Assembly: GCA_963210315.1 (NCBI GenBank) | Contig: OY723248.1 | Coordinates: 2,000,727-2,064,726 of the forward strand | Source: Rhynchopus euleeides | Lineage: Eukaryota > Euglenozoa > Diplonemea > Diplonemida > Diplonemidae | DNA length: 64,000 nucleotides | Direction: 5' to 3' | Shown: piece after piece, positions 8,883 through 20,271 of the stretch | Layout of the letters: every line of letters begins with the position of its first letter | Position numbering within the stretch: the stretch's first letter is position 1 | Translations under genes and position numbers: made by a program | The notes under the pieces: model-generated | The model's database searches: none | What the model was told of the DNA's origin: nothing | Seen by the model: only the letters and a program-made list of their open reading frames with translations

Positions 8883-11210
8883 ATGTCTCGTCGTCGTAGG
8901 ATAAAAGACGACACAACAACGGAGGATGACGCAGAGGAAGATGATGACGGCGATGACGAGGAAGAGGGCAGTGATGAGGACGAGCCGGACCAGAAACGCC
9001 GTCGCGTCACGGGGGGGAAGGACAAGAAGCCCTCAGCGAAAAAGGCGGCCGTGAAAAAGCCACCCCCAAAGAAGCCAGCAGCGAAGAAGCCAGCCCCCAA
9101 GAAGACAGCACCAAAGCCCGCGGGAAAATCGGAGAGCGCGCAGAAACGCCTGGACACGATAAAACTCAGAAAAACGGTGGAGGAAGCCGCAGACGAGGCT
9201 GCTGCCAAGAAGAGGATCTCCTTGGTAACAGCCAGGCAGCGGCTGCAGCAACTGGCGAGGTACGACGCCACAGTTGCTGCGGCCTACACGATCAAGTCGG
9301 TGGAGGACCTCCCGTTCGAAACTCGCACCATGCTGCTTGATGCAAACCCCCCCCGGACATTATCGGACGAAGTCCTGTGGTGCAACCTCTGTAGCATCGT
9401 CGTAAAGCATGCTGAATCGACAGTGGCAAAGAAACACGTGACCGACACGAAGGCGCACCAGACCACATCGAAGGAAGCGCCAGTGCAGGCGGCCCCCTGT
9501 GTTTCAACCACGAAGAGCGATCCCACGACCACCGCATCATTTCAAAAGGCATGGGCACTTGCCCTTGTGATTGCGGGGATCACGCCTCACCAGGCGTCTA
9601 TCCTTGCGCTGCCGATGACCACCCCTCTGCCGAAGCCCCGGACGCTGCTGGGCAAGGCCCCGCTGTTCGTCGCGGAGATCCAGAAGAAGATCCGCGACTG
9701 CATCACCGGCCGGCCGGTGGCGTTGGGCGTTGATGGAACAGGCCTGCGGCATCTTGGCTTTGCCATCATGTCGGTCGTCGCCTACGTGGGAGGCAGGGGA
9801 GTGCTCCTCCTGTCGAAAGTGCGTGGTGACGGCGAGGTGCACAACGCAGAGGACGTCGGGGATGTGCTTGACGAGGTGCGGGAACTGTACGGCATTACCC
9901 GCAGTACAGTTGTCGCTGACTTCGGGTCGGTGACCGTCAAGGCGTTTGGCGACAAGAAGGAGGAGGGCATCTACTGCCTGGGCCACCACCTCAACGCAGC
10001 GTTGAAGCGAGCAGTGCGCCAGTCATACCCCCGGGCGTATGCCTTCTGCACGCTGGTGTCGCAGTTCTTCGGGTGCAAGTCGCGCCGGCACCGTTGGAAG
10101 AAGTTTCAGGCACAGGGGGCGGAGAGGATGCATGATGCTGCAACGAACATCCGTGACACTCATTTGCGTGTGCGCACCGCTCTCGACCGCGGAGCGGTGC
10201 GTGCGCTCCGCAAGCTTCTCCCATCCGTGAACGTCACAGATACCGATGCGGTGGTGCTGGAGCGGGCTGCCGCCTTTGTGGCGGAAACAGACGACACCCA
10301 CGCCGCCAATGTGGAGGTGTCCAGCCCTCAGCAACCCGCCTCTACTTCGGACACTCGATGGGCAGCGATGTTCGACCTGACAGTCCACCTGCAGACCCGG
10401 TGTGCGATGCTGCTGCAGTTCGTCAGCGTGGAGATGGCGAGGAAGAAGAAGCCACTCACTCTCAGGCAGCTCTCTGAGCACATCCAGAAGGGAACATGGG
10501 AAGAGCACGTCAGCGAGACGGTGGCTGTGGCTGAGATGGTGGAGCCGGTGCTGTGGCTCGTGCGATGGGTGCAGAACCCGGAAGCCCGTCTGGGGCACAT
10601 CAAAGTGCGGACTATCACGGAGGAGTACCAGAAGGTGGTGACGAACACCAGTTATCCTGCTCCTATCCGCACCTTGCTGAAGGATGCCTGGGAGTCTTGG
10701 CCGTCGAAGGCGAGGTTCGAGATGGCGCTCATCTTCGACCCGGAAACCGTGCTGATGGCTGACTTCGACGACTTCCCCGACATCACAAACCAGCTGGTGT
10801 GGGCCGTGGATTTCCATGCCCTTGCTGACGACGAGTGCTGGGCGGAGTTCACACAGTACCTCAATGCCCCTGCCGAATCCCTGCAGACCGACACCCCGAT
10901 TGCGTTCTGGCTGGAGAAGGGGAGGAAGCTGTTCCCCATCCTGGCGCCACATGTGGTGGCTTGGCTCCGCACGCCTGTGTCGGTCACACAGGTCGACAGT
11001 GTGTTTTCGACGGCAGAGTCCCGCAAGTCCAAGCGGGGGTCGAACATCTCGACGAAGACCTACGCGGATCGTCTGTTCTTGCAGCGGAACGGCGACCTCC
11101 TCGGCTACTTCGACAAGAGCAACCGGTTCGCAGAAGCCCTCGAAAGGGACTATGTCTCTGATGATTCCTCTGAGGAGGACGAATCCGAGACTGAGATGGA
11201 TATCATTTAG
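8883..11210 (+). CDS. hAT-like transposase of element E
   Basis: 775 residues from the ATG followed by SRRRR; the open frame extends 70 codons upstream, but that part contains the duplicated leader piece. Order: acidic tail (EEDDDGDDEEEGSDEDE), nuclear signal (KRRR), a Lys/Pro/Ala tail like that of linker histones, then a BED-like zinc finger (Cys167, Cys170, His185, His192). An RNase H-like core follows, with likely catalytic Asp284 (GVDGTG) and Asp346 (ADFGS). At about 670-745 comes a C-terminal block with FWLEKGRKLFP...VDSVFSTAES...LFLQRNGDL, resembling the hAT dimerisation domain. It would cut and paste element E in the nucleus. The frame is intact with no stop, so the element may be recently active. 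Codon use is GC-rich like the host genes. Family assignment is by motif only; KDZ or another RNase H-fold family is the alternative. Confidence 0.75.
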   Translation: MSRRRRIKDDTTTEDDAEEDDDGDDEEEGSDEDEPDQKRRRVTGGKDKKPSAKKAAVKKPPPKKPAAKKPAPKKTAPKPAGKSESAQKRLDTIKLRKTVEEAADEAAAKKRISLVTARQRLQQLARYDATVAAAYTIKSVEDLPFETRTMLLDANPPRTLSDEVLWCNLCSIVVKHAESTVAKKHVTDTKAHQTTSKEAPVQAAPCVSTTKSDPTTTASFQKAWALALVIAGITPHQASILALPMTTPLPKPRTLLGKAPLFVAEIQKKIRDCITGRPVALGVDGTGLRHLGFAIMSVVAYVGGRGVLLLSKVRGDGEVHNAEDVGDVLDEVRELYGITRSTVVADFGSVTVKAFGDKKEEGIYCLGHHLNAALKRAVRQSYPRAYAFCTLVSQFFGCKSRRHRWKKFQAQGAERMHDAATNIRDTHLRVRTALDRGAVRALRKLLPSVNVTDTDAVVLERAAAFVAETDDTHAANVEVSSPQQPASTSDTRWAAMFDLTVHLQTRCAMLLQFVSVEMARKKKPLTLRQLSEHIQKGTWEEHVSETVAVAEMVEPVLWLVRWVQNPEARLGHIKVRTITEEYQKVVTNTSYPAPIRTLLKDAWESWPSKARFEMALIFDPETVLMADFDDFPDITNQLVWAVDFHALADDECWAEFTQYLNAPAESLQTDTPIAFWLEKGRKLFPILAPHVVAWLRTPVSVTQVDSVFSTAESRKSKRGSNISTKTYADRLFLQRNGDLLGYFDKSNRFAEALERDYVSDDSSEEDESETEMDII

Positions 11211-11713
11211 AAGGGGGGATGGGGGGGGGGGGGGCGGCGTGCCAGGTCGTCTGTCCGTGATGTGGTTCCTGTGCTGTTCGGTGGGCGGGTGGGGGGGGGG
11301 GATGACGAATTCTGTCTCGATGTCTGATGACATCGAGGGTGTTGAAGGGACTGGGGGGGGGGGGGGGGGCGATGAATCCTGATGACGGACGAGTATGTGA
11401 AGGAATCTGACGAGGGCAGTGGTGTTCAAGAATAGTGCAACCCAGTAAGTATCGCATACGATAATCCCATTATCGTATACGACCGGATACGATAATTATT
11501 ATCGTATGCGATAACATACGATAATGGGATTATCGTATGCGATAATATACGATAATAATTATCGTATCCGTTCGTATACGATAATGGGATTATCGCATCA
11601 TACGATAATGGATTATCGTATGCGATAATAAATTATCGTATGCGATAATTTTCCGAAAATTATCGTATCTGGTATATGTGCGATAATAATTATCGTTTGC
11701 ACTGTATGCCTAG

Positions 11714-12315
11714 GGGGGGGGGGGCAGGGCGGATGGATGTTTGTCCTGCCCCCACCCCCACCCACCCCCTGGCTCCCGGCTGCAAGGCACTTCGCTGAGC
11801 GCTTGCTTGGCTCTGGTACCCCCCCACCCCCTGCAGGCGACCCCCACCCACCCCCCACCCCCCCCCCCAAGTGTCTTGGCGAGCGTGCAGTGCCAGGGCG
11901 CCACACTGTATGCTGCTCCCCCACCCCCCTGACGCGAAGCGCCACAACGCCAGAAACAAACGGCGCCTCCGGGCCTGTTCCTCCCCCCCAGAAGAAAAAA
12001 CCGGCTATTTTGTGTGTACTACCCGTCCCCTGTCCCCGGTGAGGGGAACCAACTCCGCCCCCACGCGTGCTGTGATAGTATGACCAGCCTTCTGGATGCA
12101 GCTGTGGCAAAATCTAGGGGGGGGGGGTTCGGGAGGCCGCCCCCTCTCTTGTTCTCTGTTCGCAGCAAATGATGATCTCTGACCCCGTTATGTGATGCCC
12201 CCGATGATCGCTTCGATAACGTCCGGATGTGGTCCACGCATATTTGGGGGGGTGGGGGTGGCCGTATCCCTGTCCAACCCTCTCCTCCCCACACACCCAC
12301 CCACCCACCCCCCCC
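11714..12315. other. Non-coding spacer rich in C and G runs
   Basis: Between elements E and J. Pro/Gly-rich open frames come from C and G runs and are not genes. No RNA gene or element boundary was recognised. Confidence 0.5.
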
Positions 12316-15300
12316 CAGGCCTCTGGCTAATTCGGGTCGAACGTTAAGTTTCTCCGTGCCGGGGGGGGGAGGGGGGGGGGGGGGCTACCCTACCCTACCC
12401 TACGGTTGGGGCCGCCGGGGTCCCAGATTTTTTGGTAATTTCCAGGTGTGGGTAGGGGGACCTTTTCGAATTTTTTTTTCGAGGGGTGCCCATTTTGGCG
12501 ATTTGGGCCCGATTTCGAGGGTTACGGGTGACCCTAGACCCTACCCAACCCTAGGGTTGGGGTTGGGGTTAACTCCAGACCCTACCCTCACCCTAGGGTT
12601 AGGGTTAACCCTAGACCCTACCCTGGGGTTAGGGTTAACCCTATACCCTACCCAACCCTAGGGTTAGGGTGAGGGTTAACCCTACACCCTACCCAACCCT
12701 AGGGTTGGGGTTGGGGTTAACCCTAGACCCTACCCTAGGGTTAGGGTCAGGGTTAACCCTATACCCTACCCAACCCTAGGGTTAGGGTCAGGGTTAACCC
12801 TACACCCTACCCAACCCTAGGGTTAGGGTTGGGGTTAACCCTAGATCCAACCCTACCCTAGGGTTAGGGTTAACCCTACACCCTACCCTAGGGTTAGGGT
12901 TAGGGTTAACCCTAGACCCTACCCTAGGGTTAGGGTCAGGGTTAACCCTATACCCAACCCAACCCTACACCCAACCCTACCCTAGGGTTAGGGTCAGGGT
13001 TAACCCTAGACCCAACCCAACCCTACACCCAACCCTACCCTAGGGTTAGGGTTAGGGTTAACCCTAGACCCAACCCAACCCTAGGGTTAGGGTTCGGGTT
13101 AACCCTAGACCCAACCCAACCCTAGGGTTAGGGTTGGGGTTAACCCTATACCCTACCCAACCCTAGGGTTAGGGTCAGGGTTAACCCTAGACCCAACCCA
13201 ACCCTAGGGTTAGGGTTAGGGTTAACCCTATACCCAACCCAACCCTAGGGTTAGGGTTAACCCAACCCGACCCTAGGGTTAGGGTTAACCCTACACCCTA
13301 CCCAACCCTAGGGTTAGGGTCAGGGTTAACCCTAGACCCAACCCAACCCTAGGGTTAGGGTCAGGGTTAACCCTAGACCCAACCCTAGGGTTAGGGTTAG
13401 GGTTAACCCTATACCCAACCCTACCCTAGGGTTAGGGTTAGGGTTAACCCTATACCCCACCCAACCCTAGGGTTAGGGTTAGGGTTAACCCTATACCCAA
13501 CCCTACCCTAGGGTTAGGGTTAGGGTTAACCCAAGACCCAACCCTACCCTAGGGTTAGGGTTAGGGTTAACCCTATACCCCACCCAACCCTAGGGTTAGG
13601 GTTAGGGTTAACCCTATACCCAACCCTACCCTAGGGTTAGGGTTAGGGTTAACCCAAGACCCAACCCTACCCTAGGGTTGGGGTTAACCCTATACCCTAC
13701 CCTCACCCTAGGGTTAGGGTTAACCCTATACCCAACCCAACCCTAGGGTTAGGGTTAACCCAAGACCCAACCCTGCCCTAGGGTTCGGGTTTGGGTCAGG
13801 GTGAACCCTAGACCCGACCCAACCCTCGGATCAGGGTTGGGGTTAACCCTATACCCAACCCAACCCTACCCTAGGGTTAGGGTTCGGGTTAACCCTAGAC
13901 CCAACCCAACCCTAGGGTTAGGGTTGGGGTTAACCCTATACCCTACCCAACCCTAGGGTTAGGGTCAGGGTTAACCCTATACCCAACCCAACCCTAGGGT
14001 TAGGGTTAACCCAACCCGACCCTAGGGTTAGGGTTAACCCTACACCCTACCCAACCCTAGGGTTAGGGTCAGGGTTAACCCTAGACCCTACCCAACCCTA
14101 GGGTTAGGGTCAGGGTTAACCCTAGACCCAACCCAACCCTAGGGTTAGGGTTGGGGTTAACCCTATACCCTACCCAACCCTAGGGTTAGGGTCAGGGTTA
14201 ACCCTAGACCCAACCCAACCCTAGGGTTAGGGTTGGGGTTAACCCTATACCCTACCCAACCCTAGGGTTAGGGTCAGGGTTAACCCTAGACCCAACCCAA
14301 CCCTAGGGTTAGGGTTAACCCTATACCCCACCCAACCCTAGGGTTAGGGTTAGGGTTAACCCTATACCCAACCCTACCCTAGGGTTAGGGTTAGGGTTAA
14401 CCCAAGACCCAACCCTACCCTAGGGTTAGGGTTAACCCTATACCCTACCCAACCCGAGGGTTAGGGTTGGGGGTTAACCCAAGACCCTGCCCGACCCTAG
14501 GGTTAGGGTTCACCCTAGACCCAACCCTACCCTAGGGTTCGGGTTTGGGTCAGGGTGAACCCTAGACCCGACCCAACCCTCGGATCAGGGTTGGGGTTAA
14601 CCCTATACCCTACCCTCACCCTAGGGTTAGGGTTAACCCTATACCCAACCCAACCCTAGGGTTAGGGTTAACCCAAGACCCAACCCTACCCTAGGGTTAG
14701 GGTTAGGGTTAACCCTATACACAACCCAACCCTAGGGTTAGGGTTAACCCTATACCCTACCCAACCCGAGGGTTAGGGTTGGGGGTTAACCCAAGACCCT
14801 GCCCGACCCTAGGGTTAGGGTTCACCCTAGACCCAACCCTACCCTAGGGTTCGGGTTTGGGTCAGGGTGAACCCTAGACCCGACCCAACCCTCGGATCAG
14901 GGTTGGGGTTAACCCTATACCCTACCCTAACCCTAGGGTAGGGTCTAGGGTCAACCCTGACCCTAACCCTAGGGTTGGGTCAAGGGTTAACCCTAACCCT
15001 AGGGTTGGGTAGGGTCTAGGGTTAACCCTGACCCTAACCCTAGGGTTAGGGTAGGGTCTAGGGTCAACCCTGACCCTAACCCTAGGGTTGGGTAGGGTCC
15101 AGGGTTAACCCTAACCCTAACCCGAGGGTTGGGTAGGGTCTAGGGTCAACCCTGACCCTAACCCGAGGGTTGGGTAGGGTCTAGGGTTAACCCTAACCCT
15201 AGGGTTAGGGTAGGGTCTAGGGTTAACCCTGACCCTAACCCTAGGGTTGGGTCAAGGGTTAACCCTAACCCTAACCCTAGGGTTGGGTAGGGTCTGGGGT

Positions 15301-17054
15301 CAACCCTGACCCTAACCCTAGGGTTGGGTCAAGGGTTAACCCTAACCCTAACCCTAGGGTTAGGGTAGGGTCTAGGGTTAACCCTGACCCTAACCCTAGG
15401 GTTGGGTAGGGTCTAGGGTCAACCCTGACCCTAACCCGAGGGTTCGGTAGGGTCTAGGGTTAACCCTAACCCTAACCCTAGGGTTGGGTCAAGGGTTAAC
15501 CCTAACCCTAACCCTAGGGTTAGGGTAGGGTCTAGGGTTAACCCTGACCCTAACCCTAGGGTTAGGGTAGGGTCTAGGGTCAACCCTAACCCTAACCCTA
15601 GGGTTGGGTAGGGTCTGGGGCCAACCCTGACCCTAACCCTAGGGTTGGGTCAAGGGTTTACCCTAACCCTAACCCTAGGGTTGGGTAGGGTCTGGGGTCA
15701 ACCCTGACCCTAACCCTAGGGTTGGGTCAAGGGTTAACCCTAACCCTAGCGTTAGGGTAGGGTCTAGGGTTAACCCTGACCCTAACCCTAGGGTTAGGGT
15801 AGGGTCTAGGGTCAACCCTAACCCTATCCCTAGGGTTGGGTCAAGGGTTAACCCTAACCCTAACCCTAGGGTTGGGTAGGGTCTAGGGTCAACCCTGACC
15901 CTTACCCTAGGGTTGGGTAGGGTCTGGGGTCAACCCTGACCCTAACCCTAGGGTTGGGTCAAGGGTTTACCCTAACCCTAACCCTAGGGTTGGGTAGGGT
16001 CTGGGGTCAACCCTGACCCTAACCCTAGGGTTGGGTCAAGGGTTAACCCTGACCCTAACCCTAGGGTTAGGGTAGGGTCTAGGGTCAACCCTAACCCTAA
16101 CCCTAGGGTTGGGTAGGGTCTGGGGTCAACCCTGACCCTAACCCTAGGGTTGGGTCAAGGGTTTACCCTAACCCTAACCCTAGGGTTGGGTAGGGTCTGG
16201 GGTCAACCCTGACCCTAACCCTAGGGTTGGGTCAAGGGTTAACCCTAACCCTAACCCTAGGGTTAGGGTAGGGTCTAGGGTTAACCCTGACCCTAACCCT
16301 AGGGTTGGGTAGGGTCTAGGGTCAACCCTGACCCTAACCCGAGGGTTGGGTAGGGTCTAGGGTTAACCCCAACCCTAACGTATACATATATAAAGTTAAC
16401 CCTAACCCTAACCCTAGGGTTAGGGTAGGGTCTAGGGTCAACCCTAACCCTATCCCTAGGGTTGGGTCAAGGGTTAACCCTAACCCTAACCCTAGGGTTA
16501 GGGTAGGGTCTAGGGTTAACCCTGACCCTAACCCTAGGGTTGGGTAGGGTCTAGGGTCAACCCTGACCCTAACCCGAGGGTTGGGTAGGGTCTAGGGTTA
16601 ACCCTAACCCTAACCCTAGGGTTAGGGTAGGGTCTAGGGTTAACCCTGACCCTAACCCTAGGGTTAGGGTAGGGTCTAGGGTCAACCCTAACCCTATCCC
16701 TAGGGTTGGGTCAAGGGTTAACCCTAACCCTAACCCTAGGGTTGGGTAGGGTCTAGGGTCAACCCTGACCCTTACCCTAGGGTTGGGTAGGGTCTGGGGT
16801 CAACCCTGACCCTAACCCTTGGGTTGGGTTGGGTCTAGGATCAACCCTGGCCCTGACCCCTGGGTTGGGTAGGGTCGTGTTGGGTCGGGTTATGGGTACC
16901 CAACCCTCACCCTAGGGTAGGGTTGGGTCGGGTTGTGGGTACCCCCGACGTGCTGTAGGGTAGGGTAGGGTAGGGTAGGGTAGGGCCCCCCCCCCCCCCC
17001 CCCCCCCCCTCCGGCCCAACGTTAAGTCCGGCCCCAGAATTAGCCAGAGGCCTG
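12316..17054. repeat. Element J: telomere-like satellite between inverted repeats
   Basis: The outer ends form an inverted repeat CAGGCCTCTGGCTAATTC, followed on both sides by an AACGTTAAG motif and CTACCCTACCC / GGGTAGGGTAG tracts. From about 12530 to 16880 the sequence is a satellite of diverged CCCTAA/TTAGGG hexamers (GGGTTA, GGGTTG, GGGTCA, GGGTCT) arranged in 40-60-bp higher-order units. The unit orientation reverses near 14936, so the array is a head-to-head palindrome. A short AT-rich interruption lies at 16379-16397. No gene. The variants and the TIR-like frame argue against a simple telomere end or internal telomere fusion. Confidence 0.85.
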
Positions 17055-17195
17055 CCCCCCCCCCCCCCATTCCTTTCTCGCCTTTCTTGCCATGCCGACG
17101 CATTTTCTGTCAAAGTTTCTGAATCCCACCTCCACCACCACCTCCACCCCAGGCGGCAACGGGAAAGGGGCATACCGGCCCCGCCCCCCATACCG

Positions 17196-19050
17196 ATGAA
17201 CACAATGACCAATGCGAGTTTTTCCCGCTATGTCGACAGGCTGCACGATGCCCTGTTTGGGAAGGAGGGCCTGGCGGATGGGGTGTCCTGCGTGCCCGCT
17301 GGCTACGACACCGCCTCCCAAACCCACATCCTGCTGGCATGCAAGCAGGGCGCTGTGCCCGACGGGTTCCTGCAGTGCGCCTCCTTTGCGGAGTGCCAGC
17401 GCAACAACCATGTCGCGGAGCCTGCGGGTGTGGCGTGCTACGCAGGGCATGGCGACCTTGGCTGGTTCAACTCCGTGCCGCTCCGCACCGCCCCACCCAT
17501 GGCGGTGAGCCACACACCTGCATCCAACTCGCGTGGAAAAGCTTTGCCACGAACAGCAGGCGGGTCCAGCGGGCAAATCTCTGCAACACAGGCATCGCCG
17601 AAGCATACACCAGACGATCCCGACCGTATCTTCTCCCTCGTCAAAGGGAGTGGCTCCGGCGGCCTTGGCGTGGTGTTGGATGGGACCCTCATCGTGGGTG
17701 TGGAGGCGGAGGGGTCGTTCCGCGATGCGGGCGTGCCGTCCGACGCCTACATCCTGATGGTGAACAGCATGATCGTGTGCAGGGAGGACGAGATCTATGA
17801 GGAGATCGAGCGTTCCCAGAGGGACGTCTTCACCATCAAAATCCGGCACCGCCTCAAGTATGTCCGCTGCATTGGGGGCCCGAGTGGGAAGGGTGGGGGT
17901 GGGTTCTGGGGCTTTCTGCTGTGGCAGTGTGCAGTGGGGTGGGCAAGTGGGGGATCTGCTTGGCCTACCCCGATCGAAACGTGGTCACTGCATCCATACA
18001 CCACACACACAGGGGGGATCAACTGCCTGGCGCCGCGTCTTCGAGTTCGAGTGGGAAGGGGTCGAAGAAGGGCCGTGCCGGGAAGGGTGGGAAGGGGGCC
18101 AAGAAGACTGTCCTCGACACGCCCCTCGCGCCGCGGACCACACCGATGAGGGTGGAGTCTTTTAAGACCGCGATGCAGTACGACGAAAAGGTTGCAAAGG
18201 CTGCGGGGAAGAAGGGCGCCAAGAAGGGCGTGACAAAGAGCGGCTCGAAGAAGCCTGCCCCCAAGCGGGGTGGCGGCGGGAAGCAGCCCATCGGCACCAA
18301 GGCGGGGGCCAAGCGGAAGAGCAGGGGGGACAGCGACGACGACTCGTCCTCCAGCTCCTCTTCCTCTTCCGAGAAGCCTGCTGTGAAGAAGGGGAAGAAG
18401 GGTCCCTTTGTGGAGCTCTTGCAGTCTGCTGTCGACCAGGCGATCTCAAACATCCCCTATAAGAACCGCACGCAGGCGGTGAATGAGGTGCGCGAGATGT
18501 GGCGCGCGCCATCGGTGACAGCCTTTGACCCGCGGCAGTTTGTCTCGTTTGCCAAGACGTATTATGTGAACCCTGGCCCACGGCATGCTATGAAGCTGAC
18601 GATGCGCAACTCCCTCCCCGCATTCAAAGACGCACAGTCAAAGGAGTACTTCGAAGTCGTCGAGACCATCCTGATGCCAGAGAAGTTCCGCAACGGGAAG
18701 ACCTCGCTGACGTCACGCACGAACGCCACAGAATGCGAGCTGCTGCTGAAGAAGAACATCAGCGACCTGTTGGCGAAGCCCTTCAAGGAACTGCCGGTAT
18801 GTGTGCCCTGCGGGGGGGATAGAGGGTGGGGGTGGGGGGTGGGTGGGTGGCTTGGTTTCAACTCTCTTTGCATCCCATATCACTGCCATTTATGCTCGGG
18901 CCACACGCAACCACACCCCTGCAGCCTGCTCTGGGCGCGTATATACTGGCGATGTGCAAAAGCAAGCCCTTCTTCATAAAGGCATCTCAGAAGGTGCTAC
19001 CGCACCTATTCGAAGGAGGCGACTTGCTCCTGCTGGCCACCTCGAAGTAG
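17196..19050 (+). CDS. PDZ-like domain protein with lysine-rich middle
   Basis: Three exons: 17196-17857, 18013-18796, 18925-19050. Introns begin GTATGT and end CAG, and all joins keep frame, giving 523 residues. The N-terminal 140 residues are Cys-containing and not recognised. A PDZ-like fold follows at about 144-222 (GLGVVLDG, VEAEGSFRDAGV, ILMVNSMIV). Then comes a long basic stretch with GKKGAKKG repeats (about 230-330) and an acidic/serine run (DSDDDSSSS). A globular C-terminal part (352-523) is of unknown family. PDZ domains bind C-terminal peptides; the basic part suggests nucleic-acid, membrane or nuclear contact. No signal peptide or membrane segment is seen. The function is not known. 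The ATG chosen is the first after the C-run end of element J, only 142 bp away. Confidence 0.8.
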
Positions 19051-19606
19051 TCACACCCACACAGCGGTGGGGCTGTGACCTCGCGCCAGGGGAGGAACTG
19101 TGTACATCGGCCAAGCCGCACCTATTTCTCTGCCTCCCGATCGCTTCGGCTGCCTGCAACCACCCGCCCCCTCCCCCTCTAGCCCGCAAGCAGCACGTCG
19201 CCTTGATACCACCACCCGCTAGCCTGCCCGCCAGCATCCCCTGAAGCCCCATCTCCCCCCTGCACATGTGTGTTGTTGACGCACGTAGGGGCGGTAGTAC
19301 TGTACGCAAGCCAAAAAAAAGCCGCACACCCGACCTCCCTGCCCCCCGTACCCCAACCGCCCCCACCCTTGTGTGGATGTCTTGCGCGGCCTTCTGGGCA
19401 CCTGCGTGTTGGGGTGTGGAGTGTAGGCGCTAGAACACGTTGCTCCCCCACTGCAACCTTCCGTGAGCACGGTGCGTTTTGTCACAAAAAAAATTCAAAA
19501 TGGGTGCAATCCGTGGCTACTCCCGCCCCCCCCCCCCCCCTGCAGCGTGCACCGTACACAGCGTACACAGCACCCCCCTAGCCTCTGCGGGCAGCGCCGA
19601 TACACA
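19051..19606. other. Intergenic
   Basis: About 550 bp between the PDZ gene and the E2 gene, with a C run at about 19526-19542. It must contain the 3' end of one transcript and the promoter of the next. No motif was recognised. Confidence 0.5.
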
Positions 19607-20271
19607 ATGGAGCGGCGGATCCAGCGCGAGCTGGAGAAAATGAAAGCGAGTCCGCCCCCGGGGATCTCCATTGACGAGGGCGACGTGGTGAGCCCGACGG
19701 AGTGGCACCTTACGCTCCGCTACCAGGACGCCACCTGCGTGTACCACGGTGAGGCTTTCAAGCTCCGCTTCAAGTTCGGGGCAAAGTACCCGATGGACTC
19801 CCCCGAGGTGATCTTCGTTGGGAACGTGCCGATTCACGAGCACATCTACTCCAACGGGCACATCTGCATGGACATTCTGTACGACGCGTGGACTCCCGCG
19901 ATGACAGTGGCGACTGTTGCCCAGTCTATCTACTCCATGCTTGCAGGTATGGAGGGGTGGGGTGGGTGAGAGGGATTCGTGGGTTTTTGGTTGGATTTGA
20001 TGCATAAAATTTTTAACGATCGTTTTAAAAAAAGGAGTGTGGCACGGGAGATCAAAAGAAGAGGGAGCCAGAAGGCTGGGCCCGGCAGTTTCTGTAGCCT
20101 GGGGTTGGCTGTGGGGTTTCCTCCTCTTCCCCCCTCCCCTGTGTGAAAGCCGCTAAAAAAATACCAAACACAACAGGAGCCAGTCGAGACTCTTACAAGC
20201 GCCCTTCCGATGACGAACCCTACACCGCACGCTGCAAGGAGACAGGGCAGAGCCCGAAGCAGACAGTATGA
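19607..20271 (+). CDS. UBE2W-like: Ubiquitin-conjugating enzyme E2, UBE2W-like
   Basis: Two exons, 19607-19946 and 20177-20271, with an intron GTATGG...CAG (230 nt) in phase 1; 144 residues. The UBC fold is complete: RRIQRELEKMKASPPPG at the N-terminus, KYPMDSPEVIF, then YSNGHICMDIL with active-site Cys87. The HVYSNGHIC-type signature and the RP(S/P)D segment in exon 2 (YKRPSDDEPYTARC) point to the UBE2W branch. That branch attaches ubiquitin to flexible protein N-termini rather than to lysine. The reading of exon 2 is mine and rests on that match. The usual UBE2W tail ending in WWYHDD-like residues is absent; the protein stops at SPKQTV. A frame continuing past the donor ends within nine codons. 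Confidence 0.9.

Larger units (their letters stand above)
8386..11713 (+). mobile_element. Element E, hAT-like DNA transposon
   Basis: Inverted termini read CTAGGCATACAGTGCAAAC, preceded by a C run on the left and followed by a G run on the right. Subterminal tracts on both sides are packed with CGATAATTATTATCG-type palindromes (8400-8490 and 11453-11700). It carries one transposase gene. The outer ten bases CTAGGCATAC are shared with element C, which has no transposase. CTAG may be the duplicated or preferred target. An 8-bp duplication, usual for hAT, is not visible. Confidence 0.85.

Noticed and set aside
12530..16880. Interstitial telomere or chromosome-end fusion
   Set aside because: Units are diverged and organised in higher-order repeats, direction switches from C-rich to G-rich orientation at the centre, and the array lies between matching inverted ends.
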